NCBI RefSeq assembly: GCF_000427685.1
Contig: NZ_KE386573.1
Coordinates: 1,100,938 to 1,164,937 of the forward strand
DNA length: 64,000 nucleotides
Origin: Haloplanus natans DSM 17983
GTDB lineage: Archaea; Halobacteriota; Halobacteria; Halobacteriales; Haloferacaceae
Direction of reading: 5' to 3'
The notes under the pieces were generated by a model. The model worked only from the letters and a program-made list of their open reading frames with translations. It ran no database searches and was not told the origin of the DNA. A program made the position numbers and the translations under genes. This document shows, one piece after another, positions 25,721 through 34,781 of the stretch (position 1 is its first letter; every line of letters begins with the position of its first letter).

Positions 25721-27211
25721 TCACTCCGTGACGATCACCGTCCCGCGCATTCCGAGCAGGTTCTGTGGCTCGTCGAGTTCCGGCCGCCCCGGTGGGTGGT
25801 GGTAGTCGTCGAGCGTCTCGTCGGGATTGGGGAACGCCTCGGGCGCCCCGTGTGGCTCGCAGTAGTACGGGTAGACGCCCGGGTCGGCGAAGGTGTGTTC
25901 GAAGGGGCTGGGTTCGTCGACGCCCCTCGCCGAGTCGTGACCGACCGGGTGGCCGCTGTTGACGACCGTCGCCGGGTCGACGGTCGCGGTGTCACAGCCG
26001 TCCATGTCGTCCGGGAACTCGAAGATGATGACGTTGTGATGCACCGTCTCCGGGATGGCCGGGTTCACCTCGGTCTGGTCGACCCACTCCCAGCGCACCG
26101 TCGTGCCAGCCTCGACGCAGGTGACGGCCGGGTCGAACCCGAACGGCGCGACGCCGAACGGGTCGTACGCGACGCCCGTACCGACTCGCACCGTCGTGGT
26201 GTCGGCGACCGTCTCGCCGTCCCACTGGAGGCCGTCCATCAGCGCCAGATCGGTCGGTTCGTCCAGCAGGAACGCCCGTGTACAGGAATCGAGCGTGCAG
26301 TCGATGCCCGCGCCGTCGTTGTGACGGCACTGCTCCGTATAAAAAGAGAGGTCGAGCGTAGCCGAATCGCTCTGGACCTCGTTGCCGTGGTCGACCGGCA
26401 GCCACCACGCGAAGCCGGCCGAGTGAGTGGTCGTGGCCGAGAAACAGCCCTGTTCACCCGTGCCACCGCCCGCCTCGGCGTTCAGGTCGCCGCCGAACTC
26501 GATGCCAGGGACGGTGGTCATCGACAGGAGCTGTCGCAGGCTCCCGACGAAAGTCGGCGTCTCGTCGTCGTCCTGGTAGTCGTCGCCGTCGTCGACCCAG
26601 ACGGCCGTCCGGACGGCGTCGAGGAGTTCCACGTCGTCGCCCTCGTCCGGATCGTCGGCCTCCGGTTCGGTCACGCCGTTCTCGCCCGCCGAGCGGAGCG
26701 TCGGGACGAACCAGACGTACCCGGGGTTGTCACAGAGCGCGAAGTCGAAGGTGACCTCCCCGAAATCGCCGGGTTTCACGTCGCCGAAATCGATCACCGG
26801 CTGTGTTAGGTCCTCGGCGTCGGTGCCCGGGTCGCAGTCGGTGGTGCCGTCGGCCGCGTACTGGGTGTTGGCGAGGAACGTCTCGGGGTCGTCGACGGCG
26901 ATCAACCACGCGTCGTCTAGCGGCAAGCCCGTCTCGCCGGATTCGAGGTCGTTCGCGCTCCCCGCCGTCCCCGTGGGGCCGTCCCACATCCGCACCGTGA
27001 CGCCGGCGCCGTCCTCGGGACTCCAGTCGGAGTAGTGTGCCGAGTAGGCGGCGTGCATATCCAGTTCGCCCGCCACCAGTCGGTTGTTCTGGAACGATTC
27101 CTCGTCGCTGAAGAAGGCACTCGTCCCCAGCCCCGCCCCCGCCGACGCGGCGCCGACGGTGCCGAGCGCGGCGAGCGCCTTCCGTCGTGAGAGTGTGAAC
27201 TCCTGTGGCAT
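25721..27211 (-). CDS. SipW-type signal peptide protein with C-terminal cupredoxin domain
   Basis: 496 residues from ATG 27211. The N-terminus SRRKALAALGTVGAA...AFFSDEE is a SipW/TasA-type signal. The first part (about 30-300) has the TasA-like pattern with VAGELDMHAAY, ending in LSFYTEQCRHND. The last 170 residues form a blue-copper (halocyanin-like) domain: VHHNVIIFEFP, YYCEPHG and GMRGTVIV supply the His, Cys, His and Met ligands. About 25 residues separate Cys-x2-His from Gly-Met, longer than in simple halocyanins. It probably acts outside the membrane in copper binding or electron transfer. An AT-rich TTATAAA lies near 27298. Confidence 0.82.
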   Translation of the reverse strand: MPQEFTLSRRKALAALGTVGAASAGAGLGTSAFFSDEESFQNNRLVAGELDMHAAYSAHYSDWSPEDGAGVTVRMWDGPTGTAGSANDLESGETGLPLDDAWLIAVDDPETFLANTQYAADGTTDCDPGTDAEDLTQPVIDFGDVKPGDFGEVTFDFALCDNPGYVWFVPTLRSAGENGVTEPEADDPDEGDDVELLDAVRTAVWVDDGDDYQDDDETPTFVGSLRQLLSMTTVPGIEFGGDLNAEAGGGTGEQGCFSATTTHSAGFAWWLPVDHGNEVQSDSATLDLSFYTEQCRHNDGAGIDCTLDSCTRAFLLDEPTDLALMDGLQWDGETVADTTTVRVGTGVAYDPFGVAPFGFDPAVTCVEAGTTVRWEWVDQTEVNPAIPETVHHNVIIFEFPDDMDGCDTATVDPATVVNSGHPVGHDSARGVDEPSPFEHTFADPGVYPYYCEPHGAPEAFPNPDETLDDYHHPPGRPELDEPQNLLGMRGTVIVTE

Positions 27212-27447
27212 CGTGGCTCCCCTCCCGGGGAGGTCCCACCGATGGAGTCGAACCATCGACTGGCGGCCGAACCGGGCGCGAGATGGGATATAGTTAGATT
27301 TATAACATAATAATTAATCGTTCATTATTCGGCGGCGACGGTCGGTGAAACGGCCGTATCCCGCCGAGCGGAGTTTAAGTGGTTCGAGCGCCTACCTCGG
27401 TAGTAGATCGTGCAGGGAACCGACACGACCCCGACGACGGTGGACCG

Positions 27448-28740
27448 ATGAGAGCGGTCGTCGCCAAGCGCGTCGAGCGTGGGGACGCCGATCTGAGCGA
27501 GATCGGGGAGCTCGCCCGCGCCGCGGGCTACGAGGTGGTCGGCGAGCTCACCCAGACCCGCGAGGAGGACGCCGCCTTCGCGTTCGGCGAGGGCAAGGTC
27601 GACGAACTCGCGGCGCTGTCGGTCGAGACCGGCGCCGACGCCGTGATCGTCGACAACCGTCTCGGCCCCTATCAAACGTACAACATCGGCGGCACGCTCC
27701 CGGAGGGTGTCGAGGTGATCGACCGCTTCACGCTCATCCTCGATATCTTCGGCCAGCGAGCGCAGACCCGCAAGGCCCAGTTACAGGTCGAACTCGCCGA
27801 ACTCCGCTACGAACTGCCACGCGCCGAGGCCAAGACCAGCCTCGCCAAGCGCGACGAGCGCCCCGGGTTTATGGGGCTCGGCGAGTACGACGAGAGCCGC
27901 GAGCGCGACATCAAAAACCAGATCGCGGACATCAAGCGGGAACTCGACGCCATCGCGGAGAAAGAGGAGACACGCCGCGACCAGCGCCGCGAATCCGGCT
28001 TCGACCTCGTCGCGCTCGCGGGCTACACCAACGCCGGCAAGTCGACGCTGATGCGCCGCCTCGCCGCCGAACTCGACGTGGACGAGAACGAGGGCCGCCA
28101 CCCGGACCTCGACACCACCGCCGAGAGCGAGGACCGCCTGTTCACCACGCTCGGCACCACCACCCGCCGTGCCGACACCGGAAAACGGGACGTGCTCCTC
28201 ACCGACACCGTCGGCTTCGTCTCCGATCTTCCACACTGGCTGGTCGAATCCTTCGAGTCAACGCTCGACTCCGTCTATCACGCCGACCTCGTCCTCCTCG
28301 TCGTCGACGCTAGCGAGCCCGTCGAGGAGATGCGCGAGAAACTCGTCACCTGCCACGACACGCTGTACGAACGCAACGAGGCGCCCATCGTCACCGTGTT
28401 GAACAAGATCGACCGCGTCGACGAGGACGAACTCGCCGAGAAACGCGAGGCGCTGTCGGCGCTCGCCCCCAACCCCATCGCCGTCTCGGGGCTGACCGGC
28501 GACCGCGTCGACGAACTCCGGGACCGGATCGAGCGCGAACTCCCCGACTGGCGGTTCGAACGCCTCGTGCTCCCTCTCGGCGACGACACCATGAGCCTCG
28601 TCTCGTGGGTCCACGACCACGCGAACGTCGAGAGCGAGGAGTACGAGGGCGAACAGGTCGTCCTGGAGTTCGAAGCCCGGCCCTCCGTCGTGGAACGCGC
28701 CCGCGCCAAGGCGAGCGACCTCGCCGCCGTCGATGCCTAG
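27448..28740 (+). CDS. hflX: GTPase HflX
   Basis: 430 residues from ATG 27448. The N-terminal HflX domain (EDAAFAFGEGKVDEL, VIVDNRLGPYQ) is followed by a coiled linker and the GTPase domain: GYTNAGKST (G1), DTVGF (G3) and NKID (G4). HflX binds the 50S subunit and rescues or splits stalled ribosomes. A TTTAAG box lies near 27374, giving a leader of about 50 bases. Its stop overlaps the moaC stop on the other strand. Confidence 0.95.
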   Translation: MRAVVAKRVERGDADLSEIGELARAAGYEVVGELTQTREEDAAFAFGEGKVDELAALSVETGADAVIVDNRLGPYQTYNIGGTLPEGVEVIDRFTLILDIFGQRAQTRKAQLQVELAELRYELPRAEAKTSLAKRDERPGFMGLGEYDESRERDIKNQIADIKRELDAIAEKEETRRDQRRESGFDLVALAGYTNAGKSTLMRRLAAELDVDENEGRHPDLDTTAESEDRLFTTLGTTTRRADTGKRDVLLTDTVGFVSDLPHWLVESFESTLDSVYHADLVLLVVDASEPVEEMREKLVTCHDTLYERNEAPIVTVLNKIDRVDEDELAEKREALSALAPNPIAVSGLTGDRVDELRDRIERELPDWRFERLVLPLGDDTMSLVSWVHDHANVESEEYEGEQVVLEFEARPSVVERARAKASDLAAVDA

Positions 28741-29231
28741 AGCTTCCGTTTCGTCTTCTCGACCACCCGCACGTCACGGATCGCCGTGTCCGGATACTCG
28801 CCGTCCGCGTCCTTCTCGGCCGCCTTCACCATATCCCAGACGACGTTGAGCCCCGTGGTCACGCCCTCCAGTGCCTCCATCTCACAGCCCGTCTTCCCCG
28901 TCGTCTCGACGGCGACGGTGAGCGTCACGAGGTCCTCGTCCACGTCGAACTCGGTGTCGACGTTCGTGATGGGTATCTGGTGGCACATCGGGATCGTCTC
29001 CCAGGTGTGTTTGACCGCCTGCACGGCGCCGACGCGGGCGGTGGCCAGCACGTCGCCTTTCCCGATTTCGTCGTCGCGGATGGCCGTGATGGTCGAGGGC
29101 TGGAGGTGAACCTCGCCGCGGGCGACCGCCCGGCGGGACGTGTCGGGTTTGCCGCCCACGTCGACCATCTGAACCGACCCGGACTCGTCGGTGTGGGTCA
29201 GGTCGTCCCCCGGCGCACCGTCGTCACTCAT
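28737..29231 (-). CDS. moaC: cyclic pyranopterin monophosphate synthase MoaC
   Basis: 164 residues from ATG 29231. MVDVGGKPDTSRRAVA, the MCHQIPI motif and GKTGCEMEALEGVT are MoaC signatures. With MoaA it converts GTP to cyclic pyranopterin in molybdenum cofactor synthesis. Its start overlaps the end of the Nnr gene by eight bases, so the two are translationally coupled. The stop codon overlaps that of hflX by two bases. Confidence 0.96.
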   Translation of the reverse strand: MSDDGAPGDDLTHTDESGSVQMVDVGGKPDTSRRAVARGEVHLQPSTITAIRDDEIGKGDVLATARVGAVQAVKHTWETIPMCHQIPITNVDTEFDVDEDLVTLTVAVETTGKTGCEMEALEGVTTGLNVVWDMVKAAEKDADGEYPDTAIRDVRVVEKTKRKL

Positions 29232-30657
29232 CGCGACCACCCCACAGGGCCCGCGGCAGTTCGGGTAAGAGGTCGCTCGCCAGCAACCCGTACCCCTGTC
29301 GGTCGACGACCCGGTCGCCCGCGAGGCCGTTGGCGTAGGCGGCGAGCGTCCCGGCGTCGACCGGGTCCCCCGTCGAGAGGAGCGCCCCCGCCATTCCCGC
29401 GAGCACGTCGCCGGTGCCGCCGACGGTCATCCCCGGGTTGCCAGTGCGATTCGCCCGCGACGCGGTGCCGTCGGATATCACGTCGTACGCGCCCTTAACG
29501 AGGAGCGCGTGACCGATCTCGGCCGCGAAGTCGGCTACCGCGTCCAGCCGGTCGCGCCAGTCGTCCGCGCTCGGCCCACCCATCCCCCGAAGTTCGCCCT
29601 GGTGGGGCGTACAGAGCAGGGTCGCGTCGGTGTCCACCTCGGGGACGACCTGCAGGGCGTCGGCGTCGATCACCGCCCGCCCGTCGTAGTCGGCGAGGAA
29701 CGTCCGCACTGCGTCGAGGGTCGCCTCGTGGGTCCCCAGCCCCGGCCCGAAGACGACGGCGTCGTGGTCGGCCGCGAGGGAACGAACGTGGTCGAGGCTC
29801 TCGGCCGCGAACCGGGCGCCGTCGAACGGGCGGAGGATCAGTCCCGCCTCGAACCCCTGCACCTCGCGGGCGACTGTGCGGGGACAGGCGACACGCACCA
29901 GGTCGGCGCCGGCGCGCATCGCCGCCTGTGCGGCGAGGGCGGGCGCACCCGTGTACGGTCCGCCGCCAACGACGAGCACTTCGCCGAAGTCGCCCTTGTG
30001 GGCGTCGCTCGGGCGGGAGAGGAGGCGTCGGTCGCCGGGGCCGGCGAACAGTTCGGCCGTCTCGGGGATGCCGATGTCGGCGACTGTCACGTCCCAGCCG
30101 CCGAGTCCGGGTTTGTCGTCGTGGAACGTGACGACGTGGTCGGCGTCGACGGCGACGCCCGCCGCCTCGCCCGTATCGGCGTCGACGCCGGAGGGCACGT
30201 CGACAGCGACGACGGCCGCATCGGACTCGTTGATCGCCGCCGCGGCCGAGCGCTCGGGTTCGCGGAGCGCGCCCGTCACGCCCGTCCCGAGCATCGCGTC
30301 GACGACCACGTCGGGAGCGCCGAGGTCGAGGTCCCGGGAGTCGCGGACAACGTGGGTGTCGTACTCCGCTCGCACCAACGCGTCCCAGTTCTTGCGCGCG
30401 ATGTCCGTCGCGATGGTCTCGGGTCGGCCGAGGAGGTGAACTGCGGCGTCGTAGTCGTCGAGGAAGCGCGCGGCGACGAAGGCGTCGCCGCCGTTGTTGC
30501 CGCGGCCACAGACCAGCGCGACCGAGGCGCCGGGGTCGGCGACCGAGCGGACCGCGGCGGCGACGGCGTTGCCGCTCGACTCCATCAACTGCTTGCGCGA
30601 GACGCCGAGGGCGGCCGCGTTCTCGTCGACCGCGGCCATGCGTTCGGCTGTGATCAT
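29224..30657 (-). CDS. nnr: bifunctional NAD(P)H-hydrate epimerase/dehydratase
   Basis: 477 residues. The N-terminal YjeF/epimerase half (about 1-210) has GRGNNGGDAFVAARFL and DAMLGTG. The C-terminal ribokinase-like dehydratase half has VVGGGPYTGAPALAA and GNPGMTVGGTGDVLAGM. The enzyme repairs hydrated NADH and NADPH damage. It lies upstream of and overlaps moaC, a common haloarchaeal order. Confidence 0.95.
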   Translation of the reverse strand: MITAERMAAVDENAAALGVSRKQLMESSGNAVAAAVRSVADPGASVALVCGRGNNGGDAFVAARFLDDYDAAVHLLGRPETIATDIARKNWDALVRAEYDTHVVRDSRDLDLGAPDVVVDAMLGTGVTGALREPERSAAAAINESDAAVVAVDVPSGVDADTGEAAGVAVDADHVVTFHDDKPGLGGWDVTVADIGIPETAELFAGPGDRRLLSRPSDAHKGDFGEVLVVGGGPYTGAPALAAQAAMRAGADLVRVACPRTVAREVQGFEAGLILRPFDGARFAAESLDHVRSLAADHDAVVFGPGLGTHEATLDAVRTFLADYDGRAVIDADALQVVPEVDTDATLLCTPHQGELRGMGGPSADDWRDRLDAVADFAAEIGHALLVKGAYDVISDGTASRANRTGNPGMTVGGTGDVLAGMAGALLSTGDPVDAGTLAAYANGLAGDRVVDRQGYGLLASDLLPELPRALWGGRDE

Positions 30658-30741
30658 ACTCGGGTGTTGCCGCGGTGGCCGTTATAGTATTCGCCACGAG
30701 TCGAACGCAACCCTTGTGCCACCGCCCGACGAACCCCCGCC

Positions 30742-31905
30742 GTGACCCGCCGGCTCTTTACTTCCCTCTGTGGGCTCGTCTTCTGTGCCAACTTCGGTCG
30801 TGTCGCCTTCGCGCCCCTCCTCGAAACCTTCCGAACCTCCTTCGACGTGGGGACGGCGGGGCTGGGGCTGGTGACGACGCTCGTCTGGGTCGGGACGGCC
30901 GTCCCCCGAATTCCCGTCGGCTACCTCGTCACACGCGTCAGCCGGGGTCGGATCGTGCTCGGTGCGGGCGTCCTCCTCACAGCCGCGGCGGCGCTGACCG
31001 CGTCGGCCACGTCGATACCGGTCCTCCAGACCGGCGCCTTCGCCCTCGGCGTCGCCTCCGGGGCGTACTACGCGTCCGCAGTCCCGCTGATCGGCGACCT
31101 CTACCCCGACGCGGTGGGGCGGGCGGTCGGGGTTCACGGCGTCGCCGCACAGGCCGCGGCGGTACTCGCCCCGACGCTCGCCGTCACCCTCGTCGTCACC
31201 GCCTCGTGGCGGGCGGTCTTCTGGATGCTCGCCGCCCTCGGTGCGACGCTGACACTCGCCGTCGTCGGCGTCGCCCGGCGGCGGGAGGGCGGCGTTCCGC
31301 AGGGGGCGGACCGCGATTTCCGCGCCGCGCTCGCTCACTGGCGGATCATCCTCGCGGCGGTGGTGATGATCGGCGGCGCCGGCTTCGTCTGGCAGGGCGT
31401 GTTCAACTTCTATGTCACCTATCTCGTGGGGAGCAAGGGGCTGGCCGCGGGGCGGGCGGGGACGCTCCTGACCGTCGCGTTCGCCGCCGGTCTGCCCGCC
31501 TTCTGGATCGGCGGCCGCCTCGCCGACCGCCTGCCACACGTCCCCTACATCCTGACGCTCGGCGCCGGCGTCGCTGTCGGCGTCGCGGCGCTGACCGTCG
31601 CGGAGTCGCTGGCCGCCCTCGTCGCCGTGAGCGTCGCCCTCGGCCTCGCCGCCCACAGCCTCTTTCCCGCCCTCGACGCGTACGTGCTGGGCGCGGTGCC
31701 GGACAACCGCGGGAGCGCCTATGCGGTGTACGGCGGCCTCGCGCTGTTCGTGCAGGCGACCGGCAGCGGCGTGGTCGGCGTCCTCGGCGAACGGTTCTCC
31801 TTCGACGCCGTCTTCCTCGGGTTCGCGGCCGGCCTCCTCGCGCTTGTCGCCTGCCTCGCGGGCCTGTATCTCGCCGGTGGGTTCCCAACGACCGCCGATA
31901 CGTGA
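30742..31905 (+). CDS. major facilitator superfamily transporter
   Basis: 387 residues from GTG 30742. About 12 hydrophobic segments occur, with the loop 2-3 signature as RIPVGYLVTRVSRGRIV. The substrate cannot be deduced; the nearest shape is a nitrate/efflux-type carrier without a cytosolic domain. It is followed after 70 bases by a membrane-anchored HTH protein with its own promoter. Confidence 0.88.
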   Translation: MTRRLFTSLCGLVFCANFGRVAFAPLLETFRTSFDVGTAGLGLVTTLVWVGTAVPRIPVGYLVTRVSRGRIVLGAGVLLTAAAALTASATSIPVLQTGAFALGVASGAYYASAVPLIGDLYPDAVGRAVGVHGVAAQAAAVLAPTLAVTLVVTASWRAVFWMLAALGATLTLAVVGVARRREGGVPQGADRDFRAALAHWRIILAAVVMIGGAGFVWQGVFNFYVTYLVGSKGLAAGRAGTLLTVAFAAGLPAFWIGGRLADRLPHVPYILTLGAGVAVGVAALTVAESLAALVAVSVALGLAAHSLFPALDAYVLGAVPDNRGSAYAVYGGLALFVQATGSGVVGVLGERFSFDAVFLGFAAGLLALVACLAGLYLAGGFPTTADT

Positions 31906-31945
31906 AAATATCAGATAATTTACTGAACGAGATTCTGGCGAAGGA

Positions 31946-31955
31946 TTTTTTACTT
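31946..31955 (+). promoter_or_regulatory. TATA-like box of the membrane HTH gene
   Basis: TTTTTTACTT lies 21-30 bases before ATG 31976 within an AT-rich island (31906-31955), supporting a leaderless start. Confidence 0.55.
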
Positions 31956-31975
31956 GGGTTCGTAACCAACGCCCG

Positions 31976-32581
31976 ATGTCAGGGCTCTTACCCTCGCACT
32001 TGGAGCAGGACGTGACGCCCGAAGACGAGGGTGAACTCCGCGTCCTGTCCCTGACGGACGACGATGCGGAGCGCCTCATCGGCTCCGTCTCGTCGGAGAC
32101 GGCCCGGTCCATCCTGACCGCGCTAGAAGAGCGCCCCGCGACCGCGTCCGAGCTCGCCGACTCCGTGTCGACCTCCCTCCAGAACGTGCGTCACCACCTC
32201 GGCAACTTACAGGAAGCCGGCCTGGTCGAAGTCGCCGGCACGCGCTACTCGGTAAAGGGGCGGGAGATGAAGGTGTACGCCCCGAGCCAGGACTCGCTGG
32301 TCGTCGTCGGCTCCGACGCCGACAAGGAACGGTTCTTGGACTCGCTGGATCGACTGGTCGGCGTCCTCGCCGTCCTCGCCGTTGCCGCGTTCGCCGTCCA
32401 GCGGTCGTTCGGGACCGGCGTGGTCGACCTCGGTGGCCCGGGCACGGCACCCCGTGTCGGCGACACCGTCGGAGGTGCGGCCGGACCGATACTCGGTCTC
32501 GTCCCGCCGGGCGTTGCCTTCCTCGCCGGTGGCCTCCTCGTCGTCGCCCTCCTGGCCGTCTGGGATCGATACACCGACTGA
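31976..32581 (+). CDS. membrane-anchored winged-helix regulator
   Basis: 201 residues. Residues about 30-100 form an ArsR-like winged helix (SETARSILTALEERPATASELAD, then TSLQNVRHHLGNLQEAGLV). Two hydrophobic segments follow near 122-140 and 175-195. The C-terminal membrane anchor suggests a one-component sensor that holds its DNA-binding domain at the membrane. It is ten bases upstream of the subtilase-like gene, so regulation of that protein or response to it is plausible. Confidence 0.85.
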   Translation: MSGLLPSHLEQDVTPEDEGELRVLSLTDDDAERLIGSVSSETARSILTALEERPATASELADSVSTSLQNVRHHLGNLQEAGLVEVAGTRYSVKGREMKVYAPSQDSLVVVGSDADKERFLDSLDRLVGVLAVLAVAAFAVQRSFGTGVVDLGGPGTAPRVGDTVGGAAGPILGLVPPGVAFLAGGLLVVALLAVWDRYTD

Positions 32582-32590
32582 GTCACGCTC

Positions 32591-34351
32591 ATGTCCCTCG
32601 CCCCCCGATCGCGTGTCGCACTCCTCACCGCCGTCGTCGTCCTCGCGGTCGTCCAGCCGGCGCTGGCGGGTGTCGAACGGGCCGAGCCGACGCGGGGGGT
32701 CGGCGACGTGGGTCTCACCGTCGGCGCCGCGGTCGAGCGCCATCCGTCGAGCGCCGGGGCGACCGCCGAGGCGCTCCGGACGGTCCGGGCCGACGCCGTC
32801 CACGACCGCGGACTGACGGGTGCGGGCGTCTCCGTCGGCGTCATCGGACAGGGATTCGATGCCGGCGGCGCCGTTGCACCGCACGTCGCCGCCGAGCGAC
32901 AGGTCGGCGATCCGCCCCGGTCGACCGCTCACGACACCGCCGTCGCCGAGGTGGTCTCCGAGACGGCGCCGGACGCGGACCTGTATCTCGCGGGCGTCGG
33001 CCGGACGCCCACGCCCGCGGAGTACGCGGCGGCCGTCGAGTGGCTGACCGCCCGCGGCGCCGACATCATCGTCGATTCGGGGAGTTATTTCCCGAGCGTC
33101 GCGGCCGACGAACGACGGATCACCGCCGCCGCCGAACGGGCGATCGAGCGGGGCGTCGTCTTCGTTACCTCCGCCGGCAACTACGCCGACCGCCACTGGG
33201 CCGGCACGGGCACCGCTAAGGGCTGGGTCACCTTCGCCGCCGACGACGCGGCGAACGCCCTCGCCGACGGCGAACGTCTGCGAGGACGGGTGACCGTTCG
33301 GCTGCGCTGGCACAGTGCCGCCGACTACGATCTTTACCTCTACAGGCGCCTCCCGGACGGCGCCGACCGCGTCGTCGCGAAATCCGTCGGCGACGAGACC
33401 GGTCCCGGCCTCACCGTCGAGTCCATCGACGTGGCGGTCCCCCGCGGGCGGTACTACGTGGGTGTCTACGCTGATAGCGTGGCGACAGCCACGGACAACA
33501 GCGTGGCGACAGCCACGGACAACAGCGTGGCGACAGCCACGGACAACAGCGTGGCGACAGCCACGAGCAACGGCGTGGCCGCTCCGTCGACCCCGGCCAC
33601 CGACCCCGGCCGCGTGCAGGTGTTCGCCGCCCACCACCGACTCGAACACACGACCGCCCACGGGAGCATGGTCGCGCCCGCGACGAGTGACCGCGTCGTC
33701 GCCGTTGGCGCGGCCGCGAACGGCGAACCCCTCCCGTACAGTTCGCTCTCGGAGGCAGGATCGGTCGATCTGACCGCCCCCGCCGACGCCCGGACGCGCG
33801 CCGACCCGACCTTCGTCGGCACGTCGGCCGCCGCACCCTACGTCGCCGGGACGGCCGCGCTGGTGGAGGCCGCCGGGCGGGACCCCTCGCCCGCCCGCAT
33901 CGAGGCCATCCTCGAACGCACCGCCGACGACGAGGGATCGACGGTCGACGCGCTGGCCGCCGTCGAGGCCGCGTCGGCGAGCGGCGAGTTGGCGACTGCC
34001 GGCGCGGGCGACCCCGACGGATCGGCGTCCGCCACGGTGGAGTCGGTCGACGACGCCGGGACGTGGCCCGACGTGACCGCCAGCCCGGATCCCGACCGCG
34101 GGGCGACCGACTCCACCACGGGCACGTCGCCGACGCGGTCGGCGGACGAGTCCGCCCGGAACGTCACCCGCCCCGACGATGGGCGTCGCTCGGGGGTCGA
34201 CGACGCGCGCGACGAGCGAAACCGGGATGACGACGCGGACCGAAGTCCCGGGCGTGATCGGGACCGGAACGGCGGCAACACGACCGACGACGGTGCCGGC
34301 GGCCGCGAGCGACGCGACGGCACGGCCGACGGCGGAAGCCGGGAGCGATAG
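32591..34351 (+). CDS. secreted subtilase-like (S8) protein lacking the usual catalytic Asp
   Basis: 586 residues with a signal peptide (about 1-27). The subtilase fold is visible: GVSVGVIGQGFD (80-90) where the Asp motif should be, HDTAVAEVV with H114, SAGNYADRHW (oxyanion Asn) and GTSAAAPYVAG with S412. The position of the catalytic Asp in the VIDxG pattern is Gly86; D90 is the nearest acidic residue. A middle insert (about 225-345) has an eight-residue repeat, SVATATDN, four times (296-327). The tail (430-586) is acidic, low-complexity and probably disordered. It may be a divergent protease or an inactive binding protein. Confidence 0.8.
   Translation: MSLAPRSRVALLTAVVVLAVVQPALAGVERAEPTRGVGDVGLTVGAAVERHPSSAGATAEALRTVRADAVHDRGLTGAGVSVGVIGQGFDAGGAVAPHVAAERQVGDPPRSTAHDTAVAEVVSETAPDADLYLAGVGRTPTPAEYAAAVEWLTARGADIIVDSGSYFPSVAADERRITAAAERAIERGVVFVTSAGNYADRHWAGTGTAKGWVTFAADDAANALADGERLRGRVTVRLRWHSAADYDLYLYRRLPDGADRVVAKSVGDETGPGLTVESIDVAVPRGRYYVGVYADSVATATDNSVATATDNSVATATDNSVATATSNGVAAPSTPATDPGRVQVFAAHHRLEHTTAHGSMVAPATSDRVVAVGAAANGEPLPYSSLSEAGSVDLTAPADARTRADPTFVGTSAAAPYVAGTAALVEAAGRDPSPARIEAILERTADDEGSTVDALAAVEAASASGELATAGAGDPDGSASATVESVDDAGTWPDVTASPDPDRGATDSTTGTSPTRSADESARNVTRPDDGRRSGVDDARDERNRDDDADRSPGRDRDRNGGNTTDDGAGGRERRDGTADGGSRER
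33476..33571 (+). repeat. 24-base tandem repeat, four copies
   Basis: Four units of 24 bases start at 33476, 33500, 33524 and 33548 and encode SVATATDN (last unit SVATATSN) in the subtilase-like protein. The first three are identical, so the array is recent or conserved by slippage. There are no spacers, so it is not a CRISPR. Confidence 0.95.
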
Positions 34352-34354
34352 TCC

Positions 34355-34735
34355 GTGACGGCGCAGGTTGCGGAGTCACGCATCGAGGAGTACTGGGACT
34401 GGATCGCAGTTGCCCTGTTTCTCCTGCTCGCGGTCGACCTGTTGACGACGCTTTCGGCCGCTCGGCTCGTCGGCACTGGCGCCGAGAGTAATCCGCTGAT
34501 GCGGTGGCTGCTGGGCCGAGGGGTGCTGACGGTGATCGGTACCCACCTCGCCGCGGTGGTACTCGTCACAGGCTGCTTTCGACTGCTCGTCGACCGCCTG
34601 CGACGGACGCCGGCGCCCGCGAACCGATATTTCGCCCTCGCCATCGAGGCATGGCTGGGTTTTCTCGTCGCCGTCGGCCTCGGCGTCTTCGCCAACAACC
34701 TCGCGGTGATCGTGTTGGGCCAGAGCCTGCTGTAA
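34355..34735 (+). CDS. DUF5658-like membrane protein
   Basis: 126 residues from GTG 34355, four bases after the subtilase-like stop. Three hydrophobic segments (about 15-35, 58-78 and 95-120) and the pattern DLLTTLSAARLVGTGAESNPLM fit the DUF5658 family of small archaeal membrane proteins. The function is unknown. The tight spacing puts it in the same operon as the HTH and subtilase-like genes. Confidence 0.75.
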   Translation: MTAQVAESRIEEYWDWIAVALFLLLAVDLLTTLSAARLVGTGAESNPLMRWLLGRGVLTVIGTHLAAVVLVTGCFRLLVDRLRRTPAPANRYFALAIEAWLGFLVAVGLGVFANNLAVIVLGQSLL

Positions 34736-34748
34736 CACCGAGCCGAGC

Positions 34749-34755
34749 TTTTTAT
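34749..34755 (+). promoter_or_regulatory. TATA-like box of XPD-like helicase gene
   Basis: TTTTTAT lies 27-33 bases before ATG 34782, between the membrane protein and the helicase genes; this supports an independent leaderless transcript. Confidence 0.6.
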
Positions 34756-34781
34756 CCGAGAACGACGCCAGCCACGGAGTA

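Noticed and set aside
30682-32112. 476-codon minus-strand frame across the MFS and HTH genes
   Set aside because: No domain, spans two real genes and their promoter; a composition artefact.
33476-33571. Possible CRISPR array
   Set aside because: Units are contiguous without spacers and in frame with the subtilase-like protein.
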